In this document: in pieces, positions 1 to 5,924 of the stretch
Layout of the letters: every line of letters begins with the position of its first letter
Numbering within the stretch: the stretch's first letter is position 1
Source: AEGEAN-183 sp964002385
Lineage (GTDB): Bacteria; Pseudomonadota; Gammaproteobacteria; Magnimaribacterales; Magnimaribacteraceae
Reading direction: 5' to 3'
DNA: 5,924 nt
Assembly: GCA_964002385.1 (NCBI GenBank)
Contig: CAXFFS010000081.1
Span: 1 to 5,924, forward strand
Translations under genes and position numbers: made by a program
The notes under the pieces: model-generated
The model's database searches: none
Told to the model about the DNA's origin: nothing
The model's input: the letters and a program-made list of their open reading frames with translations, nothing else

Positions 1-108
1 ATCTTTTTCAATTAAAGAAAGTCCATTTAAATGAAGAGAGTTTAATAATTCTTTTGCTTCTCCACATAAAGGACAGTCTTCGCCTGTGATGAGTATTATT
101 TCCTTCAA
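1..108 (-). CDS. Glutaredoxin-like protein (DUF836 type), N-terminal fragment
   Basis: Only the first 36 codons are visible; the gene runs off the left edge. The fragment starts with a beta-strand-like segment (KEIILIT), then a redox motif C12-P-L-C15, then a helix-like AKELLNSL and a second strand near residues 30-34. This is the opening beta-alpha-beta of a thioredoxin fold, and CPLC/CHLC motifs at this place are typical of the small glutaredoxin-like DUF836 family, which is likely cytoplasmic. The start is a TTG at 108-106 whose last two bases lie in the TGA stop of the upstream racemase, giving a 4-base overlap. In this frame an upstream TGA occurs 13 codons before the TTG with no ATG or GTG between, so TTG is the best start; no clear Shine-Dalgarno precedes it, suggesting translational coupling. 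It is not a CGFS monothiol glutaredoxin, the usual BolA partner. The redox partner is unknown. Confidence 0.72.
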   Translation of the reverse strand, partial: MKEIILITGEDCPLCGEAKELLNSLHLNGLSLIEKD

Positions 109-1235
109 GCTACAGCGCCAGAAGTCTTTAAAGTATTGATATCTTCATCTGAAAAGCCAATTGAAGTTAACACCTCATCAGTATGCTCTCCTACAACAGA
201 GGGAGAAGAAACTACTTCGGGTTCAGTTCTAGAAAACCTGGGAGCTGGTGCGGGTTGGGTAACCCCTTCTAAATCTATAAAAGTTTTACGTTCTACGTTG
301 TGAGGGTGTTTGGGAGCTTCAGACATATCCAGAACAGGAGCAAAACAGACATCTGTGCCTTCCATCAATTCACACCATTCATCTCTGGTTTTATCTAAGA
401 TTATTTTTTTGATGGCTTCCTTTTTTTCAGGCCATGAATCTCTTGACATTTGATTACCAAAAATTGATTCATCTAACTCCGCAATTTGACAAAGCAAAGC
501 ATAAAATTGAGGTTCAATAGAACCAAGAGAAATAAATTTTCCATCCTTACATTCATAGGTATCATAAAAATGAGAGCCTCCATCAAGAAGATTACTACCC
601 ATTGAAGTTTTCCACACACCTGAAGATTGCATGGTATAGATCATGGTCATCAGTAACGCAGAACCATCTGTCATGGCGGCATCTACAACTTGACCTTTCT
701 TAGATTCTTTTGACTCTAGCAGAGCAGCAACTAAACCCAATGCTAATAACATTCCACCACCACCAAAATCTCCAATAAGATTTAGAGGAGGAACCGGTGG
801 AGATCCTGGTCTGCCTATGGCTGCTAAGGCGCCAGTTAAAGAAATATAGTTAATGTCATGTCCAGCAGCATTAGCTAAGGGCCCTTCTTGACCCCAGCCT
901 GTCATTCTGCCAAAAACAATTCTTTCATTTCTCTTTGAACATACGTCAGGGCCTAATCCTAACCTTTCCATAACCCCTGGTCTGAAGCCTTCAAATATAG
1001 CGTCTGCTGTTTCAACAAGTTTTAAAACTACTTCCACTCCTTCCTCTGATTTCAAATCAACTGCAATTGATTTTTTTCCTCTGTTGGCAGCATCTTGTTT
1101 AGATCCTGTACCAATCGCAGATGCCCTATCAACTCTAATAATTTTTGCACCTAGGTCGGCTAAGACCATTCCGCAGAATGGACCAGGTCCAATTCCTGCC
1201 ATCTCTATTATTTTTAAACCTTTTAATGGTCCCAT
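105..1235 (-). CDS. Alpha-methylacyl-CoA racemase (CaiB/BaiF CoA-transferase family III)
   Basis: This 376-residue cytoplasmic protein should invert the 2-methyl centre of (2R)/(2S)-methylacyl-CoA esters, a step that lets branched fatty acids or sterol side chains enter beta-oxidation. The N-terminus has the AMACR signature MAGIGPGPFCGMVLADLGA (residues 12-30). Residues matching the catalytic set of the Mycobacterium tuberculosis enzyme, as I recall it (His126, Asp156, Glu241), fall at the same numbers: H126 in GHDINY, D156 in IGDFGGGG and E241 in SIEPQFY. R91 in the ERLGLGP segment is also kept. Length fits the family (about 360-380). The ATG at 1235 is preceded by AAGGAG at good spacing, overlapping the stop codon of the upstream exporter, so the two are probably co-translated. 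A formyl-CoA-transferase-like CoA transferase is the alternative, but the active-site pattern favours racemase. The natural substrate cannot be told from sequence. Confidence 0.93.
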   Translation of the reverse strand: MGPLKGLKIIEMAGIGPGPFCGMVLADLGAKIIRVDRASAIGTGSKQDAANRGKKSIAVDLKSEEGVEVVLKLVETADAIFEGFRPGVMERLGLGPDVCSKRNERIVFGRMTGWGQEGPLANAAGHDINYISLTGALAAIGRPGSPPVPPLNLIGDFGGGGMLLALGLVAALLESKESKKGQVVDAAMTDGSALLMTMIYTMQSSGVWKTSMGSNLLDGGSHFYDTYECKDGKFISLGSIEPQFYALLCQIAELDESIFGNQMSRDSWPEKKEAIKKIILDKTRDEWCELMEGTDVCFAPVLDMSEAPKHPHNVERKTFIDLEGVTQPAPAPRFSRTEPEVVSSPSVVGEHTDEVLTSIGFSDEDINTLKTSGAVA

Positions 1236-1242
1236 AATTTTT

Positions 1243-1248
1243 CTCCTT
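1243..1248 (-). promoter_or_regulatory. Ribosome binding site of the racemase gene, overlapping the exporter stop codon
   Basis: On the minus strand AAGGAG reads from 1248 to 1243, with seven bases to the ATG at 1235-1233. Its first two bases are the last two of the exporter TAA stop (1249-1247). This is the clearest Shine-Dalgarno sequence in the window. It fixes the racemase start and implies that ribosomes ending on the exporter message sit on the racemase initiation site. Confidence 0.8.
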
Positions 1249-3715
1249 AAGATTCTTCTTTACCCAAGGGCTTAAGAATTATCAGTAACTGGGGCAATAA
1301 CGTTAAAGCCCCCATTAAAGCCATGAACATTGCCAGCGAGACAAATAATCCAAAGTAAACAGTTGGGTTAAAGTTTGAAGTAACTAAAACTAAAAATCCA
1401 ATAATTATTGTAGCTGAAGTATAAAACATTGCCCTTCCGATAGTGTTGTGACTATTTCTCATCGAAACTTCATAATTTGATGTTTTCTTAAACTCGAGTT
1501 TAAACCTGTGAATGTAATGAATAGTATTATCGACTGCCATTCCAATGCTTATAGCGGCTACAGTTATTGTCATAATATCTAAGGGTACTTTCATCCAGCC
1601 CATGGTTCCAAGTACTACCGATGCAGCTAAAAGGTTAGGAACCATCCCTATCGCAGCTAAATAAAAGGATCTGAATAGAACAATAAACATAATTAGTATT
1701 ACTACAAAAACAACACCCAAGGTTCCTATCTGAGAGCTGAATAAACTTTGGAGCATGTTGTTATACAGAACTGCTAAACCTGTTAATCGATATTCTTCTT
1801 TTTTAAAACCAAACTCGTTCTCTAAGGTATTTTCTATTTCTTGAAGTAACTCATTTCTCTTTAGAGTCTTACTGGTCTCAAGTACTCTAGATGAAATCCT
1901 AACTTGATTTTCATCTTCACTGATATATGAACTCAATAAAGTCTCTTTTATATCTTTAGGGAGAAGATTCTTAACCAGCGCTAAATCTAATTCTGAAATT
2001 GGCTCTCCATCTTTTAACTCTTTAGCTACCTTAATGCCGCTGGCAACAGATAAAACCTTGCCCACTTCTGGTAAAGAATCCATGTAATCATGTACGGCTT
2101 CCAGTCTTTTTATATTAATGATGTTCCACCAATATCCATTGGTTGAAGTTTCATCGAAATCATCTTCGAAATCATCTTCGAAATCTGGCTCTTCTTCAAA
2201 ATAATCTTTAGGTGCTTCCAGGACTATATCTAACGTAGCTGTGCCTCCCAATTTGAGGTCAAGTAACTCCATTCCCTGATATATTTCAGTAGATTCTTTG
2301 AAGTAGTCTATAAATCTGTTTTCTACAGTCAGTTTACTTATTCCCAGTATAGAAAAGATTAATAACAAAGAACTTAAAGTTATGACTACTTTTCCCTTCC
2401 TAGACGCGAAAGAAGCAAAATGAAGTGTTAGGCCTTTGCTGAAGTCTTTTTTAGAATCAGAACTTAATTTATTTATTAAAGACATTATTGAAGGTAGGGC
2501 AGTAAAAGTAAAAATAAAAGCAAATAAGATTCCCACAACCATCATTTTTCCAAATTCAATTACAGGTTTAATGTCGCTTATAGAAAGTGAAGCAAACGCA
2601 ACCATAGTGGTTAAGGCAGTATAGAGACAGGGTTTAAACATCTCTTGAATGGTCAAAGAAACTAGTTCATCTTGATTTAAAGTATGCTCTCTACTGGCTA
2701 TCTCTTGGTACCTAACAATAATGTGAATTGATAGAGATATTGAGATAATTAGTAGGAGCGCAATAAAATTTGATGAAACAACAGTAACCCGCCAATCCAC
2801 TAGTCCCAAAAAACCTATAACAAATAAACCGACTATTCCACTGCATGAAAGTGGAAGGATTACCCATCTCAACTTCCTGAAGACAACACCTAAAGTAAAA
2901 ATAAAAATTAAGAAAACACCCACGCCAAAATAATTTAGGTCACTCTTAACAAAACTCATCATATCCGAAGCAATCATAGCTGTGCCTCCAAGATACCAAG
3001 ATCCGTCATCCGAAGAGTCATTAAGGATTTCTCTTACTTCTTTTACCAGTTTGTCCCTGTCTTTGGCTTCCTGATTATTTAAAGAACTTATTAAAGAATT
3101 TACTTGATTAAGCTGTTCTTCAATATCGTCTTCGCTATCATCAATTAACTGCTGTCTTAACTTATAACGTTTTTGTATTGCTTGATCGTATTCAATATTT
3201 TCATGCAAGTTCAATTGCAAGGCTGTTGTTTGCCCATCTTTACTGACCAATAATTCTGTGTACAGAGGACTGTCTTGAAACTCTTGTTTGGCTAGATTTA
3301 GATCTACTCCATCTTCTTCAATGGTCTTTAGGTTATCTGCAAGCTCACTCATAGACATCTTAGGACTAAAAAGCAAAGGTGCATCAAGATAACTTAATAC
3401 ATCGGCAACCCCTTCCAGATTCTCAAGTTGATCAGCAGTGGTTCTTACATTCTTTATGCTTTCTGGATCAAATAAAGGTTTCTTTGGAGTAAAAAGAACC
3501 ACTAAAAAATCTGCTGTTGAATATTCTTTGTTGATCTGACGGTAATACTTTAAATCTTCGTCATTTTCTAGAACCAAAGAATCTGAAGAGGCTTCGAGTT
3601 TAAAGTTAGGGATATTCAAAGCTGAGATTATTAGTAATCCTAAAACAACACTTAAAACTACGACTGGTTTACCAGAAATAATTGAAGCAAAAGTATGGAG
3701 AGTTTTTCTTAGCAT
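1247..3715 (-). CDS. MMPL/RND-superfamily membrane exporter (COG1033-like)
   Basis: This 822-residue inner-membrane protein has the duplicated RND layout. TM1 is at about 17-36, with a first periplasmic domain at 37-258 and TM2-6 at about 261-413. TM7 is at about 442-461, with a second periplasmic domain at 462-660 and TM8-12 at about 661-815. The second half carries the family signature in TM10, ISIGMAVDNTIHYIHRF, with D729 as the likely proton-relay acid. The matching TM4 segment, ISISLSIHIIVRYQE, has S327 in that place, so the halves are not symmetric. Residues about 178-232 look like a charged helical hairpin inserted in the first periplasmic domain, and 507-522 is a very acidic stretch built on an FEDD repeat. 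The length is shorter than HAE1/AcrB pumps (about 1,030) and fits proton-driven exporters of lipids or other hydrophobic molecules. No adaptor or outer-membrane channel gene is nearby. The substrate is unknown. The start follows the trhO stop by nine bases; the nearest AAGGA lies 14 bases upstream, which is long. Confidence 0.9.
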   Translation of the reverse strand: MLRKTLHTFASIISGKPVVVLSVVLGLLIISALNIPNFKLEASSDSLVLENDEDLKYYRQINKEYSTADFLVVLFTPKKPLFDPESIKNVRTTADQLENLEGVADVLSYLDAPLLFSPKMSMSELADNLKTIEEDGVDLNLAKQEFQDSPLYTELLVSKDGQTTALQLNLHENIEYDQAIQKRYKLRQQLIDDSEDDIEEQLNQVNSLISSLNNQEAKDRDKLVKEVREILNDSSDDGSWYLGGTAMIASDMMSFVKSDLNYFGVGVFLIFIFTLGVVFRKLRWVILPLSCSGIVGLFVIGFLGLVDWRVTVVSSNFIALLLIISISLSIHIIVRYQEIASREHTLNQDELVSLTIQEMFKPCLYTALTTMVAFASLSISDIKPVIEFGKMMVVGILFAFIFTFTALPSIMSLINKLSSDSKKDFSKGLTLHFASFASRKGKVVITLSSLLLIFSILGISKLTVENRFIDYFKESTEIYQGMELLDLKLGGTATLDIVLEAPKDYFEEEPDFEDDFEDDFDETSTNGYWWNIINIKRLEAVHDYMDSLPEVGKVLSVASGIKVAKELKDGEPISELDLALVKNLLPKDIKETLLSSYISEDENQVRISSRVLETSKTLKRNELLQEIENTLENEFGFKKEEYRLTGLAVLYNNMLQSLFSSQIGTLGVVFVVILIMFIVLFRSFYLAAIGMVPNLLAASVVLGTMGWMKVPLDIMTITVAAISIGMAVDNTIHYIHRFKLEFKKTSNYEVSMRNSHNTIGRAMFYTSATIIIGFLVLVTSNFNPTVYFGLFVSLAMFMALMGALTLLPQLLIILKPLGKEES
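2151..2183. repeat. In-frame 12-base tandem repeat inside the exporter gene
   Basis: The plus strand shows TCATCTTCGAAA at 2160-2171 and again, identically, at 2172-2183, preceded by a 9-base partial copy (TCATCGAAA, 2151-2159). On the coding strand this gives FEDD-FEDD-FDE at exporter residues 512-522, in the second periplasmic domain. The unit is a multiple of three, so gain or loss of copies would change loop length without breaking the frame. Confidence 0.85.
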
Positions 3716-3724
3716 TGATTAAAT

Positions 3725-4642
3725 TTATTTCCTTGCGGACTTCCCCATATGCTTCAAGCCTTTAGAATCAGCCAATTCAATTTGTTTTTGTCTTTGAGCA
3801 AATCTAGTTTTATCCTCATCAGAAGAGGTGTCATAACAATAAGGACAAGATACACCTTTCTTATATTTTTTAGAACTAATGTCTTCATTAGAAATAGGTC
3901 TTCTACATCCAAAACATTGTTCAAAATTTCCTTCTTCTAAGTCAGGGTTCACCGAAACTCTCTCATCAAAGACAAAACACTCTCCTTTCCATAATTGATC
4001 TTCTTTATTAACTTTATCAAAGTAATTAAGAACACCTCCATTGAGTTGATAAACCTCTTCGAAGCCTTCACTCATAAAAAAAGAAGATGCAATTTCACAT
4101 CTAATTCCGCCTGTACAGAACATAGCTATCTTTTTGTTTTTGAAGACCTCTTTATTGTTTTGAATGTACTCAGGAAGATCAGTGAAATGTTTTGTTTCAG
4201 GTATTAATGAATTCTTAAAAGAACCAATACGAGTTTCATATTCGTTTCTAACATCCAGCACTATTGCTTCGGGATCTTCTAGTAAATCATTCCAATCTTT
4301 TGGGTCTACATGATTTCCTTTTAGATCAAAAATATCAAAATCGCCTTCCAAGGGAAGTAATTTGTCTTTGATCCGTACTTTTAATCTTTTAAAAGGAGTT
4401 TTGAAAGACTCTGACCAGGTAGGCTCCAGTCCTTTGATAAGAAAAGTATCCTTTAATAGAGATATAAGATTTTCTAACCCCTTTCTATTACCTGCCAAGG
4501 TGGTATTAATCCCTTGAGTTGTAGCAAAGAAGGTGCCCGAAAGATTTTCTTTAAAAGCTATTCTTTCAACTTCTCTTTTAAGCTTATGCACATTCTGTAT
4601 TGAAACAACCTTGTAGAAGGTAACTACCGTTACTGAACTCAT
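3725..4642 (-). CDS. trhO: tRNA uridine(34) hydroxylase TrhO (rhodanese-related, YceA family)
   Basis: The 305-residue cytoplasmic protein matches the YceA/TrhO family end to end. This enzyme hydroxylates U34 in the wobble position of certain tRNAs to 5-hydroxyuridine using molecular oxygen, the precursor of cmo5U or mo5U. The N-terminal domain (about 1-95) has the family segment SGTFFATTQGINTTLAGNRKGLENL. A rhodanese domain (about 115-215) follows, with VLDVRNEYE at 128-136 and the active-site loop C176-T-G-G-I-R-C182. The C-terminal part has C222, C243-F-G-C246 and C266-P-Y-C269, a likely metal-binding cysteine cluster usual for the family. The length is slightly below that of the E. coli protein (about 350). 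The ATG at 4642 is five bases after the bolA stop with no strong ribosome binding site, so expression is probably coupled to bolA. CmoB or another downstream modification enzyme is not in the window. Confidence 0.95.
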   Translation of the reverse strand: MSSVTVVTFYKVVSIQNVHKLKREVERIAFKENLSGTFFATTQGINTTLAGNRKGLENLISLLKDTFLIKGLEPTWSESFKTPFKRLKVRIKDKLLPLEGDFDIFDLKGNHVDPKDWNDLLEDPEAIVLDVRNEYETRIGSFKNSLIPETKHFTDLPEYIQNNKEVFKNKKIAMFCTGGIRCEIASSFFMSEGFEEVYQLNGGVLNYFDKVNKEDQLWKGECFVFDERVSVNPDLEEGNFEQCFGCRRPISNEDISSKKYKKGVSCPYCYDTSSDEDKTRFAQRQKQIELADSKGLKHMGKSARK

Positions 4643-4647
4643 TACTT

Positions 4648-4974
4648 TTAGTCGTTAGATTCTTGAGAACTTCCGCCTTCACACTCGGGCGAGGCATGAG
4701 TTTCTTCATTCCTTTCTTCCCATTCACCGGCTGTAAAAGTGTGCAAAGTAATTGCGTGAATAGGTCCAGCAAGTTCCTCTTCTATTAACTTGTAGATAGC
4801 TTGATGACGCTTAACAAGATTTAGGCCCTCAAAAACCTCGGATACTGCAATAACCCTTACATGGGATTCTGCACCAGGTTCAACATTGTGCATAAAACTT
4901 TCATTGATTACTTCAAGGTGAGAAGGAGCCAAGCTCTCTTTTAGAACTGATTCAATTTTTGAACAAGCAGTCAT
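4648..4974 (-). CDS. bolA: BolA family protein
   Basis: The 108-residue protein follows the classical BolA pattern: VINESFMHNVEPGAESHVRV at 22-41, then VSEVFEGLNLVKRHQAIY, the ELAGPIHAITLHTFTAGEW segment and a SPECEGG tail. BolA proteins have a KH-like fold, bind monothiol glutaredoxins around a shared [2Fe-2S] cluster and, in E. coli, affect cell shape and envelope genes. H29 and H73 align with the two histidines (H58 and H102 of human BOLA1) reported to take part in cluster binding. The extra cysteine C98 in the tail and C4 near the start are also present. It is longer than the YrbA/IbaG subgroup (about 85), so it is a BolA1-type protein. The 30-base gap before it is the largest in the window, and no Shine-Dalgarno is visible before the ATG, so it may be the first gene of an internal transcript or depend on coupling. 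Confidence 0.95.
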   Translation of the reverse strand: MTACSKIESVLKESLAPSHLEVINESFMHNVEPGAESHVRVIAVSEVFEGLNLVKRHQAIYKLIEEELAGPIHAITLHTFTAGEWEERNEETHASPECEGGSSQESND

Positions 4975-5004
4975 TATTAATAAAAATTATCTATGAGGTT
5001 AATT
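4975..5004. other. Largest intergenic gap (ogt-bolA)
   Basis: The 30 AT-rich bases between the ogt stop and the bolA start are the longest non-coding stretch here. On the minus strand GATAAT (4991-4986) resembles a -10 element, but the hexamer 17 bases upstream is AAGTAA, a poor -35. No stem-loop with a T-run is present, so there is no support for an intrinsic terminator. Confidence 0.4.
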
Positions 5005-5472
5005 TTAGTTACTTTCTAGGCTAAGTAAAAATTTTTTACGTCTTATACCGCCCCCAAAACCCCCTAATCCTGTTGAAGAGACTACTCTGTGACAAGGTAT
5101 AACTATCGGAATTCTGTTAGCCCCACAAGCACTTCCTACTGCTCTGTATGCTTTTGGTTTACCTATTTTTTTAGCTAGTTCTTTGTAAGTTAAAACCTTG
5201 CCGTATTTGATAGTTTTCATATTATTAAAGACTGATTTCTGAAAATCAGTTCCGCTAATTTTAATCTTAAAGGTGAAGGAATCTCTTTTCTTAGAGAAAT
5301 ATTGAGTTAACTCCTCTATCTCAACTTTAAATCTTTCTTTTTCCGGTTTACCCCTAATACTAAGTCCTTTTAAACCTAGCAGACTTAATTCTATTAGAAA
5401 TGAATCATTTGCAAGTAATCCTATCTGGCCCATAGGTGTGTTTAGATTGGTTTCATATAACAATCTAATCAC
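5005..5472 (-). CDS. ogt: Methylated-DNA--protein-cysteine S-methyltransferase (Ogt/MGMT type)
   Basis: This 155-residue DNA repair protein removes alkyl groups from O6 of guanine (and O4 of thymine) by irreversible transfer to its own cysteine. The active site is P126-C127-H128-R129-V130. Relative to human MGMT, the spacing places R110 (arginine finger, in YRAVGSACGANRIP), Y96 and N119 at the expected distances from the acceptor cysteine. The N-terminal domain (about 1-70) is short and the C-terminal methyltransferase domain (about 75-155) holds the winged-helix DNA-binding segment TYKELAKKIGKPKAYRAVGSA. There is no Ada AraC domain, so this is an Ogt-like stand-alone enzyme. The start shown is GTG (5472-5470), overlapping the upstream transporter stop by eight bases; a TTG three codons later (5463-5461) sits at better spacing from a GGAAAGG site and could be the real start. 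Confidence 0.95.
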   Translation of the reverse strand: MIRLLYETNLNTPMGQIGLLANDSFLIELSLLGLKGLSIRGKPEKERFKVEIEELTQYFSKKRDSFTFKIKISGTDFQKSVFNNMKTIKYGKVLTYKELAKKIGKPKAYRAVGSACGANRIPIVIPCHRVVSSTGLGGFGGGIRRKKFLLSLESN

Positions 5473-5924
5473 CTTTCCAGACTTTGGTATCTGGATTGGC
5501 TACATTATCTTCATGTTCTGTTCTGCTCAAAGAATAGCCTTGGACCATAAGCAAGGCTGCGCTAAAAGAAACTATACATATGGGTATATACCAAAGAGCT
5601 AAACTAGCTAAAATAGTTTCGGGCACTGTTCCGTTGTAAGTTTCTCTTATTACTGAAGACTCAGGGAAAGCAATAAGCGTTAGAATAACGCCTGCAAAAG
5701 TAAGACCCAATCCACTTACAGCTTTATCAGCAAAACTTCTAGCTGAAAAAAGGACTCCCTCTTCTCTCCTCCCTGTTTCAAGTTGGATGTCTTCAACTAA
5801 ATCCATCAACATAGAGCTCAAGGTTGAGAAAACAATTATTCCGGCTGCTACATTTATAACTACATGAACACACAAAAAAGTTAAAAGCCAAGAAGTTGGA
5901 TTTTCTTCGTTTGTATTAAGTGGC
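5465..5924 (-). CDS. MFS transporter, GPH sugar/cation symporter-like, C-terminal fragment
   Basis: The reading frame is open to the right edge, so the 5' part is missing. The last 152 residues are visible. They contain a hydrophobic segment (about 12-33, including VVINVAAGIIVFSTLSSML), then the loop MDLVEDIQLETGRREEGVLFSARSFADKAVSGLG, then two more membrane segments and a polar tail ending KVWKGD. The motif with a D..ED..L.TGRR.EG..FSARSF..K pattern is typical of the late cytoplasmic loop and TM11 of MelB-like GPH family members in Proteobacteria. Substrate, usually a sugar or other small solute with a cation, cannot be assigned. The TTG at 5875 is an internal leucine codon, not a start, since the frame continues upstream with no stop. 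Its TAG stop (5467-5465) lies inside the start region of ogt. Confidence 0.82.
   Translation of the reverse strand, partial: PLNTNEENPTSWLLTFLCVHVVINVAAGIIVFSTLSSMLMDLVEDIQLETGRREEGVLFSARSFADKAVSGLGLTFAGVILTLIAFPESSVIRETYNGTVPETILASLALWYIPICIVSFSAALLMVQGYSLSRTEHEDNVANPDTKVWKGD

Noticed and set aside
1084..1275. Plus-strand open frame opposite the racemase start.
   Set aside because: It is antisense to conserved racemase codons; the protein is a shadow with no recognisable domain.
2436..2624. Plus-strand open frame opposite exporter TM segments.
   Set aside because: The hydrophobic and lysine-rich translation is the reflection of AT-rich membrane-segment codons on the other strand.
3749..4207. 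Two plus-strand open frames (3749-3940 and 3995-4207) opposite trhO.
   Set aside because: Both are antisense to highly conserved TrhO residues, including the cysteine motifs, and have no own support.
4584..4772. 62-codon minus-strand open frame across the bolA-trhO border.
   Set aside because: It lies in a different frame over two clearly real genes and shows no family resemblance.
4975..5015. Possible bolA promoter with GATAAT as -10.
   Set aside because: The -35 position reads AAGTAA, and AT-rich sequence yields -10-like hexamers by chance. Not enough for a promoter call.
5231..5250. Perfect 8-base inverted repeat (ACTGATTT, 4-base loop, AAATCAGT) inside ogt.
   Set aside because: It encodes the ordinary TDFQKSV segment next to the conserved FQ.SV region of the family, has no T-run and lies mid-gene. 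Coincidence of codon choice is the simplest explanation.
5873..5875. TTG as a possible start of a 136-residue membrane protein.
   Set aside because: The frame stays open upstream to the window edge and the visible part is a C-terminal GPH transporter segment, so the TTG is an internal leucine codon.

Overview
The window looks like a piece of a small, streamlined, AT-rich proteobacterial genome. All seven genes lie on the minus strand with almost no space between them. Neighbours overlap by 4 or 8 bases or sit 5 to 30 bases apart, and start codons include ATG, GTG and TTG. The gene set (a true BolA, TrhO, an Ogt-type repair protein, an MMPL/RND exporter, an AMACR-type racemase and a GPH/MFS transporter) suits a gammaproteobacterium, perhaps a marine streamlined lineage such as SAR86. 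That placement is inferred from gene content and base composition, not shown by a marker gene.

In transcription order (right to left) the layout is: the 3' end of a GPH-type MFS transporter, cut by the right edge (5465-5924); ogt, O6-alkylguanine repair (5005-5472); bolA (4648-4974); trhO, tRNA U34 hydroxylase (3725-4642); a large 12-TM MMPL/RND-type exporter (1247-3715); an alpha-methylacyl-CoA racemase of the CaiB/BaiF family (105-1235); and the 5' end of a small CPLC glutaredoxin-like protein, cut by the left edge (1-108). No gene-free stretch exceeds 30 bases. I saw no RNA gene, insertion sequence, CRISPR array or convincing terminator.

The arrangement is probably one transcription unit, or two with a possible internal break before bolA, the only gap above 11 bases. 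The functions are mixed: DNA repair, Fe-S/redox (BolA, glutaredoxin-like), tRNA modification and lipid-related steps (RND exporter, racemase). The tightest pair is exporter and racemase, where the racemase ribosome binding site overlaps the exporter stop codon. A shared role in branched acyl or lipid handling is possible but unproven.

I found no clear sign of a new defence system or mobile element. The items most worth a second look are the exporter's details (loss of the TM4 acidic residue, an in-frame acidic 12-base repeat, a helical insertion) and the start-site arrangements of ogt and the left-edge gene.
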